This document shows positions 41,533 through 50,273 of a stretch of 64,000 nt of DNA, piece after piece. The notes under the pieces were generated by a model. The model made no database searches, was not told where the DNA came from, and saw only the letters and a program-made list of their open reading frames with translations. The DNA lies in contig NZ_JACHJP010000004.1 in NCBI RefSeq assembly GCF_014203715.1, positions 1 through 64,000 of the forward strand, read 5' to 3'. Within the stretch, counting starts at the first letter, position 1. Each line of letters opens with the position of its first letter. A program made the position numbers and the translations under genes. This DNA comes from Streptosporangium saharense. Its GTDB lineage: Bacteria; Actinomycetota; Actinomycetes; Streptosporangiales; Streptosporangiaceae.

Positions 41533-42986
41533 ACGCTCCCCTCAAGCGCGTTGCCGTGGCCTGCCTGGTGATGTTCGCCCTGCTCATGATCAACGTGAAC
41601 TACCTGCAGGCCGTACGGGCCGACGGGCTGCGCTCCGACTCGCGCAACGTCCGCAACTTCTACGCCCGCTACGAGGTCGAGCGGGGCCGGATCACCGCGG
41701 GCGACAAGGTGCTCGCCGAGTCCGTGGACACCGGCGACAACCAGTTCCGCTTCCAGCGGCGCTACCCGGGCGGCAAGGTCTACGCGCCCATCACCGGGTT
41801 CTTCGCCCCGGAGAGCGAGCGCGACATGGAGGCCGCGGAGAACAAGCTGCTCAACGGCTCCAGCCCCGACCTGCTGGTCCGGCGCGGCCTCGACCTGATC
41901 TCGGGAGAGCGGACCAAGGGCGCCAGCGTCGATCTGACGATCAACCCCAAGGCGCAGGAGGCGGCCTACCGGGCGCTGAGCGCCAGCGGCAAGAAGGGCG
42001 CCCTGGTCGCGATCGAGCCGAAGACGGGCGCGATCCTCGCCATGGTCTCGGTCCCCACCTACGACCCCAACACGCTGGTCGGCCCGGACAAGGACACGGT
42101 CAACAAGGCCTACGGCAAGCTCGACAAGAACGAGGACAAGCCGGTGATCGACCGGGCGGTCGAGCGCAGCTACCCGCCGGGCTCGACCTTCAAGGTGGTC
42201 ACCCTGGCGGCCTACCTCGAAAGTGACGACAGCGTCACCCCGCAGACCGAGGTGGACGCCCCGCAGGTGCTCGACCTGCCCAACACCAGCGCCGACCTGC
42301 CCAACTACGGTGGCGCCGCGTGCGGCTCCGGCCGGGTCACGCTGACCTTCGCGCTCGAACGCTCCTGCAACACCCCGTTCGCCAAGATCGCGATGAACCT
42401 GGGCTACGACGCCCTGAAGGAGCAGGCGGAGAAGTTCGGCATCGGCGGCGATCCGCTGAAGATCCCGATGGACGTCGCGGGCAGCGGCATCGGCCCCGAG
42501 GAGGACAAGGCCGCCCTCGCCCAGACCTCGATCGGCCAGCGCAGCAACCAGATGACGCCGCTGCAGATGGCCATGGTCGCGGCGGGCATCGCCAACAACG
42601 GCGTGGTCATGAAGCCGTACCTCGTCAACAAGATCGCCGACGCCGAGGGCGGCGAGATCGACGCGGCCAACCCCACCGAGCTGTCCACCGCGATGAGCGA
42701 GGAGAACGCGGCCAAGCTCAAGGAGATGATGGTCAGCGTCGTCAACAACGGCACCGCGAACGCGGCGCAGATCCCCGGGGTGACCGTGGGCGGCAAGACC
42801 GGCACCGCGGAGACCGCGAGGGGCAAGGCCCCGCACGCGTGGTTCATCTCCTTCGCCCCCGCCGAGGACCCCAAGATCGCCTTGGCGCTCATCGTCGAGT
42901 CGGGCAGCGCGGGTGACGACGCCTCCGGTGGCCACACCGCCGCGCCGATCGCCAAGAGCGTGATGGAAGCGGTGCTGGGCGGATGA
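41529..42986 (+). CDS. pbpA: Class B penicillin-binding protein PbpA
   Basis: A 485-residue transpeptidase that cross-links peptidoglycan. An N-terminal membrane anchor (VAVACLVMFALLMINVNYL) precedes a short dimerisation domain and the transpeptidase domain. The catalytic Ser is in YPPGSTFKVV (SxxK, about residue 219). The SxN motif is in LERSCNTPFAK, and KTG in VGGKTGTAETA. All three are intact. It lacks PASTA domains, unlike the septal FtsI. It overlaps rodA upstream and pknA downstream by four bases each. Confidence 0.96.
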   Translation: MNAPLKRVAVACLVMFALLMINVNYLQAVRADGLRSDSRNVRNFYARYEVERGRITAGDKVLAESVDTGDNQFRFQRRYPGGKVYAPITGFFAPESERDMEAAENKLLNGSSPDLLVRRGLDLISGERTKGASVDLTINPKAQEAAYRALSASGKKGALVAIEPKTGAILAMVSVPTYDPNTLVGPDKDTVNKAYGKLDKNEDKPVIDRAVERSYPPGSTFKVVTLAAYLESDDSVTPQTEVDAPQVLDLPNTSADLPNYGGAACGSGRVTLTFALERSCNTPFAKIAMNLGYDALKEQAEKFGIGGDPLKIPMDVAGSGIGPEEDKAALAQTSIGQRSNQMTPLQMAMVAAGIANNGVVMKPYLVNKIADAEGGEIDAANPTELSTAMSEENAAKLKEMMVSVVNNGTANAAQIPGVTVGGKTGTAETARGKAPHAWFISFAPAEDPKIALALIVESGSAGDDASGGHTAAPIAKSVMEAVLGG

Positions 42987-44395
42987 CCGACCTGCTCGGA
43001 GGTCGATACCGCCCGCTCGGGCGGATCGCTACGGGCGGCATGGGTGAGGTCTGGCGGGCGAAGGACGAACTTCTCGGCCGGGAGGTCGCGGTCAAGCTGC
43101 TGCGCAGCCATGTGGCCTCCGATCCGGCCTTCCGTGACCGGTTCAGGATGGAGGCCAGGTTCGCGGCGCGGCTCGCCGACCCGGCCATCGCGCAGGTCTT
43201 CGACTACGGCGAGGCGGAGGACGTCGCCTACCTCGTCATGGAGCTGGTGCCCGGCGAGTCGCTGGCGACCATCCTTGCCCGCGACGGCGCCCTGGGGACC
43301 GGGGTCACCCTCGACGTGGTCCACCAGACCGCCAAGGGGCTGCGGGCCGCGCACAACGCGGGGATCATTCACCGCGACATCAAACCGGGCAACCTGCTGG
43401 TCACCGGGGCCGGTGTGATCAAGATCACCGACTTCGGCATCGCCAGGGCGCTTGAGGCGGCGCCGGTGACCCTGACCGGCACGGTGATGGGCACCGCCCA
43501 GTACCTCAGCCCCGAGCAGGCCTCCGGCGCGCCGCTGACCTTCGCGACCGACATCTACTCCCTGGGCGTGGTGGCCTACGAGTGCCTGGCGGGCAGGCCG
43601 CCGTTCGTCGCGGACACCCAGGTCGCGGTCGCGCTCATGCACATCAACGCCACCCCGCCGCCGCTGCCGCTGAGCGTGCCGCTCGTGGTGCGCGACCTGG
43701 TGATGGCGTGCCTGGAGAAGGACCCCGAGCTGCGCCCGGTGAGCGCGGGCGAGCTGGCCCAGCGAGCGGCGACGCTGCGCGACGTCGTGGCGTCGGGCAC
43801 CGCGTCGAGTGCCCCTGACCTGGCCATGCTCACCGATCCCGCCGGGTGGCGCTCCGAGCCGGTGGGTGAGTGGCCGAGGGAGGTCGCCTCCGCTCCGGCC
43901 ACCCCGCCCCTGCCCGACGCCGCTCCCCCCGCCTCTCCGCCCGAGGTCACCCGGGTCTCCCGACGGCGTACGGCGTTGCGGCGCACGACGATGGTCGTCG
44001 CCGCGGTCGCGGGATGCGCCGCCGCCTTCGGGCTCGGCACCCTGGTGGTCAGGGACGCGACGGTCCCCGCGGGCAACACCGGCCCGACGGAACCGGTCAT
44101 TCCGACGAGCGCCTCGGTGACCAGAACCCCGACGGCCAAGCCGGGCAGGACGAAGCCCGTGTGGACGAGACCGCCTGTGGCGCCTACGAAGTCGGTCAGG
44201 ACTACGCCCACGCCTTCGGCTACGGTAAGCACATCGGCCTCTCCGAGCGTCCGGCCGACGAAGTCACCATCGCCCAGCCCCAGTCCGTCCACCCCGACCC
44301 CGACGCCCACCAGCAGCCCGCCGGCAACGTCAAGCCCCACCCCGAGCACCAGCCCCACAACCGGCGACACGAACGAGCCGACCGGGGAGACGTGA
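42983..44395 (+). CDS. pknA: Ser/Thr protein kinase PknA
   Basis: A 470-residue receptor-type kinase controlling cell shape and division. The kinase domain (1-270) has the Gly loop IATGGMGEV, catalytic Lys38 in VAVKLL, HRDIKPGN with Asp132, the DFG at 150-152, and activation-loop threonines in VTLTGTVMGTAQYLS. A Pro-rich juxtamembrane region leads to a single membrane helix (TMVVAAVAGCAAAFGLGTLVV, about 333-353). The outer region is a Thr/Pro/Ser-rich low-complexity stalk with no folded sensor, as is usual for PknA. Confidence 0.96.
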   Translation: MTDLLGGRYRPLGRIATGGMGEVWRAKDELLGREVAVKLLRSHVASDPAFRDRFRMEARFAARLADPAIAQVFDYGEAEDVAYLVMELVPGESLATILARDGALGTGVTLDVVHQTAKGLRAAHNAGIIHRDIKPGNLLVTGAGVIKITDFGIARALEAAPVTLTGTVMGTAQYLSPEQASGAPLTFATDIYSLGVVAYECLAGRPPFVADTQVAVALMHINATPPPLPLSVPLVVRDLVMACLEKDPELRPVSAGELAQRAATLRDVVASGTASSAPDLAMLTDPAGWRSEPVGEWPREVASAPATPPLPDAAPPASPPEVTRVSRRRTALRRTTMVVAAVAGCAAAFGLGTLVVRDATVPAGNTGPTEPVIPTSASVTRTPTAKPGRTKPVWTRPPVAPTKSVRTTPTPSATVSTSASPSVRPTKSPSPSPSPSTPTPTPTSSPPATSSPTPSTSPTTGDTNEPTGET

Positions 44396-44477
44396 TGTGG
44401 CAACGGGTCGATGATGGACACCGGTGGCCCGAGAGGCTACCGGCACCCAAGATGAACGGTAAGGGACAGTGCAGGAA

Positions 44478-46340
44478 ATGACTCAGCCCCGACGCCTCGG
44501 CGATCGCTACGAGCTTGACGGCGTCGTCGGGCGTGGCGGCATGGCCGAGGTCTATCGCGCACGAGACATCCGGCTGGATCGGATCGTCGCCATCAAGACT
44601 CTCCGCGCGGACCTGGCCAGGGACCACATCTTCCAGGCTCGTTTCCGCCGTGAGGCGCAGTCCGCCGCGTCACTGAACCACCCGTCCATCGTCGCGGTCT
44701 ACGACACGGGCGAGGACGTGACGGACGGCGCGCCGGTGCCGTACATCGTGATGGAGTATGTCGACGGCCGCACGCTGCGCGACCTGCTGCGCGCCGACCG
44801 GAGGCTGATGCCCGAGCGCGCGGCCGAGCTGGTCGACGGCATCCTGCGGGCGCTCGACTACAGCCACCGCGGCGGGATCGTCCACCGGGACATCAAGCCG
44901 GCGAACATCATGATCACCCGCAACGGCGACGTCAAGGTCATGGACTTCGGCATCGCCCGCGCGATGGCCGACTCGGCCGCGACCATGACGCAGACCGCGC
45001 AGGTCATCGGAACCGCGCAGTATCTCTCGCCCGAGCAGGCCCGTGGTGAGCGGGTGGACGCCCGCAGCGACCTGTACTCGACCGGCTGCGTGCTGTACGA
45101 ACTGCTGACCGGACAGCCCCCGTTCACCGGCGACTCCCCCGTCGCGATCGCCTACCAGCACGTGCGCGAGGACCCGATCCCGCCCTCGCAGATCGACCCC
45201 GACATCCCCAAGTGGGCCGACGCCATCGTGCTGAAGTCGATGGCCAAGGACCCCGCGCAGCGCTACCAGAGCGCGGCGGAGATGCGGGCCGACATCCAGC
45301 GGGCCATGTCGGGCATGCCGACCGACGCCCAGACGACGGCCATGAACGCCAACTACGGCGCCACCCGCACCATGCAGCAGCAGCCCCCGGCGCCCGAGGG
45401 CCCCTCGACGCAGCGCACCACCACTGTCCCGCCCTACGAGTACGGCCAGCAGGAGGGCGGCAGGCCGGAGCGCGGCCGTCGCCGCCAGCAGCAGAGCGGC
45501 AACACCGCGATCAAGACGGCGGCGTGGATCCTGGTCCCGCTGCTGATCATCGGTGCCTTCATCGGCGTCGGCTACATGTTCCTGAGCGCGCCCGGTGGCA
45601 GCTCGGCGGCGGCGAAGGTGAAGATCCCCGAGCTGGCCACGCAGACCCTCGCCGCGGCGAAGAAGACGCTGACCGACCTCGGGCTGCAGGTGAAGATCGA
45701 GGAGACCTTCGACGACAAGCTGCCGAAGGACACCGTCATCGACACCGACCCGCCCGCGGAGACCGAGGTCGACAAGAACAGCGTGGTCACGCTGAAGGTC
45801 TCCAAGGGTGTCGAGAAGGTCGAAGTCCCCGACGTGCTCAACATGACCGTCGAGGAGGCGACCTCGGCGCTTGAGGCCAAGGGCTTCAAGGCGAGCGTGC
45901 AGACCAAGGTGTCCACCCGCCCGCAGGGCAAGGTGTTCCAGTCCGACCCCGCGGCCGGTGAGAAGGCGGCCAAGGACAGCACGGTCCGGATCTACGTGCC
46001 CAAGGAGGCCGTCGAGGTGCCGGGCGTGGTCAACCTCACGGTCGAGGACGCCACCCGGATGCTCAAGGACGCGGGCTTCAAGCCCAAGATCGTCAAGCAG
46101 CCGAGCGACCTGCCGGAGGGCACCGTCCTCAGCCAGGGGCCCCAGGCGGGCACCAAGCTCAACCCCGGCACCACGATCACGCTGGTCGTCTCCAGCGGGC
46201 AGCCCCCGCAGCCGACCGAGCAGCCCACCTACCCCGACGACCAGACGAACAACCCGCAGCAGCCGGAGCCCGAGCCGACGGAGACCGACGACGGTTCGAT
46301 CTTCGAGCCGCCGCCGGACGAGGGCGGCGAGCTGGGCTGA
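44478..46340 (+). CDS. pknB: Ser/Thr protein kinase PknB with three PASTA repeats
   Basis: The 620-residue kinase senses peptidoglycan fragments and controls growth and division. The kinase domain has Lys40 in VAIKTLR, HRDIKPAN with Asp138, DFG at 156-158, and activation-loop Thr171 and Thr173 in MTQTAQVIGTAQYLS, the same positions autophosphorylated in mycobacterial PknB. The membrane helix is AAWILVPLLIIGAFIGVGYMF. The outer part has three PASTA domains, starting at KVKIPELATQTLAAAKK, VEVPDVLNMTVEEATSAL and VEVPGVVNLTVEDATRML, one fewer than the four in mycobacteria. The tail is Pro/Glu-rich. I chose the ATG at 44478; a GTG three codons earlier is possible. Confidence 0.96.
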   Translation: MTQPRRLGDRYELDGVVGRGGMAEVYRARDIRLDRIVAIKTLRADLARDHIFQARFRREAQSAASLNHPSIVAVYDTGEDVTDGAPVPYIVMEYVDGRTLRDLLRADRRLMPERAAELVDGILRALDYSHRGGIVHRDIKPANIMITRNGDVKVMDFGIARAMADSAATMTQTAQVIGTAQYLSPEQARGERVDARSDLYSTGCVLYELLTGQPPFTGDSPVAIAYQHVREDPIPPSQIDPDIPKWADAIVLKSMAKDPAQRYQSAAEMRADIQRAMSGMPTDAQTTAMNANYGATRTMQQQPPAPEGPSTQRTTTVPPYEYGQQEGGRPERGRRRQQQSGNTAIKTAAWILVPLLIIGAFIGVGYMFLSAPGGSSAAAKVKIPELATQTLAAAKKTLTDLGLQVKIEETFDDKLPKDTVIDTDPPAETEVDKNSVVTLKVSKGVEKVEVPDVLNMTVEEATSALEAKGFKASVQTKVSTRPQGKVFQSDPAAGEKAAKDSTVRIYVPKEAVEVPGVVNLTVEDATRMLKDAGFKPKIVKQPSDLPEGTVLSQGPQAGTKLNPGTTITLVVSSGQPPQPTEQPTYPDDQTNNPQQPEPEPTETDDGSIFEPPPDEGGELG

Positions 46341-46359
46341 GCCCCTGACCTGGGCACTC

Positions 46360-46393
46360 GTGAGGACCTCCGCCTTCGGGCGGGGGTCCTCAC
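46360..46393 (+). terminator. Rho-independent terminator of the fhaA-pknB operon
   Basis: A 15-base stem (GTGAGGACCTCCGCC with GGCGGGGGTCCTCAC) is closed by a TTCG tetraloop, 20 bases after the pknB stop. Confidence 0.85.
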
Positions 46394-46420
46394 CCGTTGT
46401 CGCCCCCGGAAGACGAAAAG

Positions 46421-46457
46421 AGCCCTTCCGCCACTCGGGGGCGATGGCGGAAGGGCT
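46421..46457 (-). terminator. Terminator of the sortase operon
   Basis: AGCCCTTCCGCC pairs perfectly with GGCGGAAGGGCT. On the minus strand it is followed by CTTTTCG. It lies downstream of the 52-residue gene and sortase, which read toward it. Confidence 0.75.
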
Positions 46458-46517
46458 CACTGGTTAGTCGTTCAGGGCACCGAGAGCGTTACACGCCCCC
46501 GGTCTTTTTCTGTACGG

Positions 46518-46676
46518 CTAGCGCTCGGGGAAGGCGGGGTCGAGGGGCAGGCGGGGTTCGATCCAGGGGAAGACGACGAACCACAGGAAGGCCGCCGTCG
46601 CCCCCGCGAGCATCACGGCGGTGAGCGCCCTGACCACGAGGGGGCCGGGAAGCGAACGCCAGAGCCAGCCGTACAT
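46518..46676 (-). CDS. 52-residue single-pass membrane protein downstream of sortase E
   Basis: A short gene with a clear ATG at 46676 and a GGAG site six bases upstream. The product starts MYGWLWRSLPGPLVVRA, has one membrane helix (LTAVMLAGATAAFLWFVVFP), and ends with a short Pro-rich outer tail, WIEPRLPLDPAFPER. It is nine bases from the sortase stop and shares the terminator at 46421-46457, so it is the last gene of the sortase operon. I do not recognise a family. A sortase accessory or division-related micropeptide is a guess. The codon pattern (GC-rich third positions) supports coding. Confidence 0.7.
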   Translation of the reverse strand: MYGWLWRSLPGPLVVRALTAVMLAGATAAFLWFVVFPWIEPRLPLDPAFPER

Positions 46677-46685
46677 GACGGTCTC

Positions 46686-47336
46686 CTATCCTCGGCGGTC
46701 CTCGCGCCGTTCGAGTTCGCCGAAGACGATGAGCCGCTGGGCGGCGGAGTACTCCGGGTGGCAGGTGGACAGCGTGATCACGGCCTTGGTCGGTCTGCGG
46801 CCGGGCATGCCGGGGACCGGGGCGATGACGTCCGTCTGGCCGGGATCGACGACGCGCTCACCGGTGACCCGGTAGACGTAGCCCGCCTGCCGGGTCTCGA
46901 CCACGATCTCGTCGCCCCTGCGCAGTTCCCCGAGCCTGTTGAACGGCGCCGCGTAGGTCGTCCGATGGCCCGAAAGCACGAAATTTCCTACTTCGCCGGG
47001 TAGGGCGGTGCCCGGGTAGTGTCCCGGCCCCGTCCGCAACTCGTCCCAGCCGACGCCCTCGACCACCGCGTACTCGTAGTCGTCGCCGAACCGGGGAATC
47101 CTGAGCAGCGCCAGCGCGTCCCCCCTCCTGAACCAGGCGGGCAACCGTGCGGGGTGGATCTCGGGCGCGAGCGGAGCCGTGAAGGCCGGGAGGGCGGCGC
47201 GGAAGCCCTCGCGCAGCTCCGCCTGCCGCCGTGCCGTGTAGGAGCCGGTCCCCCACAGCAGGTAGGCGCAGAAGAACAGCACGACCACCCCGGCGGTCAT
47301 GCTCGTCTCCCCGAAAGCGCGCAGTATGGCTCTCAC
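46686..47336 (-). CDS. srtE: Class E sortase
   Basis: A 216-residue transpeptidase that anchors LAXTG-type surface proteins to the wall in high-GC actinomycetes. An N-terminal membrane anchor (TAGVVVLFFCAYLLWGTGSY) is followed by the sortase barrel. The catalytic residues are His124 in LSGHRTTY, Cys192 in TLSTCHPEYSAAQRL, and Arg201. The Tyr in the TTY segment is a class E marker. I chose the GTG at 47336; the longer frame adds a hydrophilic stretch without support. No LAXTG substrate is encoded beside it. Confidence 0.93.
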   Translation of the reverse strand: MRAILRAFGETSMTAGVVVLFFCAYLLWGTGSYTARRQAELREGFRAALPAFTAPLAPEIHPARLPAWFRRGDALALLRIPRFGDDYEYAVVEGVGWDELRTGPGHYPGTALPGEVGNFVLSGHRTTYAAPFNRLGELRRGDEIVVETRQAGYVYRVTGERVVDPGQTDVIAPVPGMPGRRPTKAVITLSTCHPEYSAAQRLIVFGELERREDRRG

Positions 47337-47542
47337 GGACTCACCGTATTGACGGCGAAACGCCGTCCCCGGGGGGAAATCGCGGTATTGAACCAAGGTT
47401 TGCGTGGTTATGGCACGCTATGGGATCGCCATGTCACGGGTGTCCCGACTATTCTTACTCGGGTCTTCGCCACCAGCGACTACGCTAGTTGACACGGCCT
47501 GCGCATGATCCGACCGCGCAGGGTTGACGCAGGAGAGCCCCA

Positions 47543-47788
47543 GTGCCCAAGTCCAAGTCTCGTAAGAAGGCGGTTTACACGCCGCCGCAGACCTCCCAGC
47601 AGGTCAAGATGAGCCCGCGCTGGCTGGCGCCGGTCATGGTGGCCTCCTGGATCATCGGGGTCCTGTGGATCGCCGTGTACTACGTCGCCCCCCGGGCTCC
47701 AGGGATCATCACCCTGCAGAACTGGAACCTGCTGATCGGGTTCGTTTTCATCATCTTCGGTGTGGTCCTGTCCACCCGCTGGCGTTAG
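47543..47788 (+). CDS. crgA: Cell division protein CrgA
   Basis: An 81-residue protein with a basic N-terminus (PKSKSRKKAVYTPP) and two membrane helices (WLAPVMVASWIIGVLWIAVYYV and LLIGFVFIIFGVVLSTRW). The sequence between them, NWNLLIGF, is typical of CrgA. It is an actinobacterial divisome member that recruits or inhibits FtsZ-ring proteins and interacts with PBPs. It starts with GTG at 47543, after GGAGAG. It is monocistronic. Confidence 0.95.
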   Translation: MPKSKSRKKAVYTPPQTSQQVKMSPRWLAPVMVASWIIGVLWIAVYYVAPRAPGIITLQNWNLLIGFVFIIFGVVLSTRWR

Positions 47789-47845
47789 CTTTTTCCACAG
47801 CGTTTATCCACACCCTGGGGAAGCATCAGGGTGTGGATAGGCGAA

Positions 47846-48721
47846 TCAACCGGGGAAGCCGAGCTGCAACTGGTAGATGTAGGGCGGCATCGTCAGGACC
47901 ACGGCGACCAGTGCGGCGAACACCAGGGCACATCCACCCCACTGGAACGCGTTCCGGCTGCGCTGCGGAGCATAGGCGAGGATCCCGCCGACCACGGCAC
48001 CGGTGATCAGACCGCCCAGGTGCCCCTGCCAGCTGATGGTCGGGACCATGAAGGTGATCACCGCGTTGATGCCGATCAGCCAGAGCACACCCCGGGCGTC
48101 GTAGCCGAGGCGCCTGGAGACCACGAACAGCGCGCCGAACATGCCGTAGATCGCGCCCGAGGCGCCGACCGCGGCGATGCCGAACAGGTAGACGGCCACG
48201 GCCCCGCCGAGCGCGGACAGCAGGTAGAGCGCCAGGAAGCGCAGTGAGCCGAGGCGCCGTTCCAGCTCGGGACCGATGACGTACAGCGCCCACATGTTGA
48301 ACAGGATGTGGGTGATCATGAACGTGTTACCGGCGAGCGGCGCGTGCAGGAACGCCCCGGTGACCAGACGCCACCACTCGCCGTGGTAGACGGCCCCGGC
48401 GTCCATCTGGAAGTTGGCGATCACCGGACCCGGGCTGAGGGTCTCCGCGACGTAGGCGAGGACGTTGAGGACGAGCAGCGTCCAGGTGGCCCTTGGGGCC
48501 GTGACGGCCCTGCCGCCGAAGACCGTCTGCGTCCGCCGTACGGTCTTGTTGCCCTCGGAGACACACTCGGGGCACTGGAAGCCGACCGAGGCCTCGCGCA
48601 TGCAGTCGGGGCAGATGGGCCGGTCACAGCGCTGGCAGCGGACGTAGGTCTCACGGCCGGGGTGCCGGTAGCACGTGGGAACGGCTGCCGTCTCCGGCTC
48701 GCTGGGTGGCGGTGTGGTCAT
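47846..48721 (-). CDS. Rhomboid-family intramembrane serine protease with N-terminal zinc finger
   Basis: The 291-residue protein begins with a Cys/His-rich B-box-like zinc module (CYRHPGRETYVRCQRCDRPI, then CPDCMREASVGFQCPECV). Six membrane helices follow. The catalytic dyad is Ser188 in VGASGAIYGMFG and His234 in SWQGHLGGLITG. HILFNMWAL supplies the oxyanion-site Asn142. It should cleave membrane proteins within the bilayer; substrates are unknown. The zinc module is common in actinobacterial rhomboids. Confidence 0.94.
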   Translation of the reverse strand: MTTPPPSEPETAAVPTCYRHPGRETYVRCQRCDRPICPDCMREASVGFQCPECVSEGNKTVRRTQTVFGGRAVTAPRATWTLLVLNVLAYVAETLSPGPVIANFQMDAGAVYHGEWWRLVTGAFLHAPLAGNTFMITHILFNMWALYVIGPELERRLGSLRFLALYLLSALGGAVAVYLFGIAAVGASGAIYGMFGALFVVSRRLGYDARGVLWLIGINAVITFMVPTISWQGHLGGLITGAVVGGILAYAPQRSRNAFQWGGCALVFAALVAVVLTMPPYIYQLQLGFPG

Positions 48722-48825
48722 GGCGTCTCGGTGGCCCCTTCGACCGTGCTGTCATCCACAGACTGCCAGCCTATTCATGATCCCGAGCACACGCACCAGG
48801 GAAAAGTCGTCCGCATGGCCACGGC

Positions 48826-48874
48826 GGCCTCCCCGGCCCCGGGCGTCCCAGGAAGGGCCCTGCCCGGGGAGGCC
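48826..48874 (-). terminator. Hairpin downstream of ppiA
   Basis: GGCCTCCCCGG and CCGGGGAGGCC are perfect complements around a 27-base GC-rich loop, just after the ppiA stop on the minus strand. There is no U-tract, so it is a probable rather than certain terminator. Confidence 0.45.
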
Positions 48875-48884
48875 ACGGGGAACC

Positions 48885-49424
48885 TCAGCCCTGGACGCGG
48901 TCGATGGTGACCGACTCCAGCACCACCGGCTCGACGGGCCGGTCGTTGGCGCCGGTCCTGGTCTTGGCGATGGCGTCGACGACGTCCTGGCCCTCGACGA
49001 CCTCACCGAAGATGGTGTGCCTGCCGTTCAGGTGCGGCGTGGGGACCACGGTGATGAAGAACTGCGAGCCGTTGGTGCCCCGGCCGCCGACGATGCCCGC
49101 GTTCGCCATGGCGAACAGGTAGGGACGGTTGAAGTACAGATCCGGGTGGATCTCGTCGTCGAACTTGTAACCCGGGCCGCCGACGCCCTGGCCCAGCGGG
49201 TCACCGCCCTGGATCATGAAATTGTCGATGACCCGGTGGAAGATCGTGCCGTCGTAGAGCTTGGTGTTCTGCTGCTTCTCCCCGGTCTCCGGGTGCACCC
49301 ACTCGCGGGTGCCCTCCGCCAGTTCGACGAAGTTGCGCACCGTCTTGGGCGCGTGGTCCGGGAAGAGCTGGATCTTCACCGTGCCACGATTGGTGTTCAG
49401 GGTCGCGATCAACTTCTCAGCCAC
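48885..49424 (-). CDS. ppiA: Cyclophilin-type peptidyl-prolyl cis-trans isomerase
   Basis: A 179-residue cytoplasmic cyclophilin that speeds proline isomerisation in folding proteins. Active-site blocks are FHRVIDNFMIQGGDP (catalytic Arg), GIVGGRGTNGSQFFITVVPT, HLNGRHTIFGEVVEGQDVVD. No signal peptide is present. In actinomycetes a ppiA of this type sits near crgA, as here. Confidence 0.96.
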   Translation of the reverse strand: MAEKLIATLNTNRGTVKIQLFPDHAPKTVRNFVELAEGTREWVHPETGEKQQNTKLYDGTIFHRVIDNFMIQGGDPLGQGVGGPGYKFDDEIHPDLYFNRPYLFAMANAGIVGGRGTNGSQFFITVVPTPHLNGRHTIFGEVVEGQDVVDAIAKTRTGANDRPVEPVVLESVTIDRVQG

Positions 49425-49600
49425 GATCGGGCTCCCCCTTCTTGTCGTTGGTCAAAACCTCTGCGATGTGCAGTTTTATGGCGCCTCAGTGGCCTCGGCG
49501 GTAGCCGGTCCATCCAGCATCCTCCCACGACCAGCGATGATTGATCCGCCTTCGAGCGGGAAGGGGACGCAACGGGGCCCAGACAACTGGGGAGGTTAAC

Positions 49601-50203
49601 GTGCCTCTTACACTATTTGGAAAGCGTCAGGCGATCGTGATTCCGGACACTCGACTGAACCAGGTGAAGGCTCAGGTCACCCGTGTCGGTGACCTCGCCT
49701 CAGAAAGGGTCGGTCCGATGGCCACCCAGGCCCGCGAGGCCGCCGGTCACGCTCGCGACGCCGCCGCCTACGCGCGTGGCAGCGCCGGTGACAAGCTCTA
49801 TGTGGCGAGAGAGTGGGCGGCGCCGAAGCTGGACGCCGCGGCGCACTCGTTCGAGGAGCAGATAGCGCCCAAGGTCAGCGCGCTGCTGTCCCAGGCGGCG
49901 AACAAGGTCGATCCTCGGCCACCCGCCAGATCCAGGAAGTGGCCGACACTTCTGCTGCTCACGGGTCTCGCGATCGGCGCGGTCGGTTTCGCGCTCTACC
50001 GCAAGAACTCGGAGCAGTGGAGCGACGCCATGAAGGAGAACGCGGCGGACGCCTCCCGGTGGGCGTCGGACAAGGCACGCTCCACCTCGGAGAAGGTCTC
50101 CGACGTGACGGACGAGACCGCCTCGAAGGTCGAGGACAAGGCCGGCAAGCTCGGAGACAAGGCCGAGCACAAGGCGGACCAGGCGTCCAGGAAACTGTCC
50201 TGA
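49601..50203 (+). CDS. Alanine/charged-repeat membrane protein, DUF5324-like
   Basis: The 200-residue protein starts at a GTG with GGAGG five bases upstream. The N-terminal half is long amphipathic helix with heptad-like Ala repeats (ATQAREAAGHARDAAAYARG, then EWAAPKLDAAAHSFEEQ). A single membrane helix follows (TLLLLTGLAIGAVGFALYR), then a second charged helical stretch rich in Lys/Asp/Ser (DKARSTSEKVSDVTDETAS). Layout and position next to ppiA match a family annotated DUF5324 in Streptomyces (recalled, not searched). Function is unknown. A strong terminator follows. Confidence 0.75.
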   Translation: MPLTLFGKRQAIVIPDTRLNQVKAQVTRVGDLASERVGPMATQAREAAGHARDAAAYARGSAGDKLYVAREWAAPKLDAAAHSFEEQIAPKVSALLSQAANKVDPRPPARSRKWPTLLLLTGLAIGAVGFALYRKNSEQWSDAMKENAADASRWASDKARSTSEKVSDVTDETASKVEDKAGKLGDKAEHKADQASRKLS

Positions 50204-50216
50204 CCTTGTCGTGTTG

Positions 50217-50254
50217 AGCGGTCCGCGCCGGTTCTCCGGCGCGGACCGCTTTTC
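50217..50254 (+). terminator. Rho-independent terminator
   Basis: AGCGGTCCGCGCCGG pairs with CCGGCGCGGACCGCT over 15 bases with a TTCT loop and a following TTTT. Confidence 0.9.
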
Positions 50255-50273
50255 GAGCCGCGGGCCGTACGGC

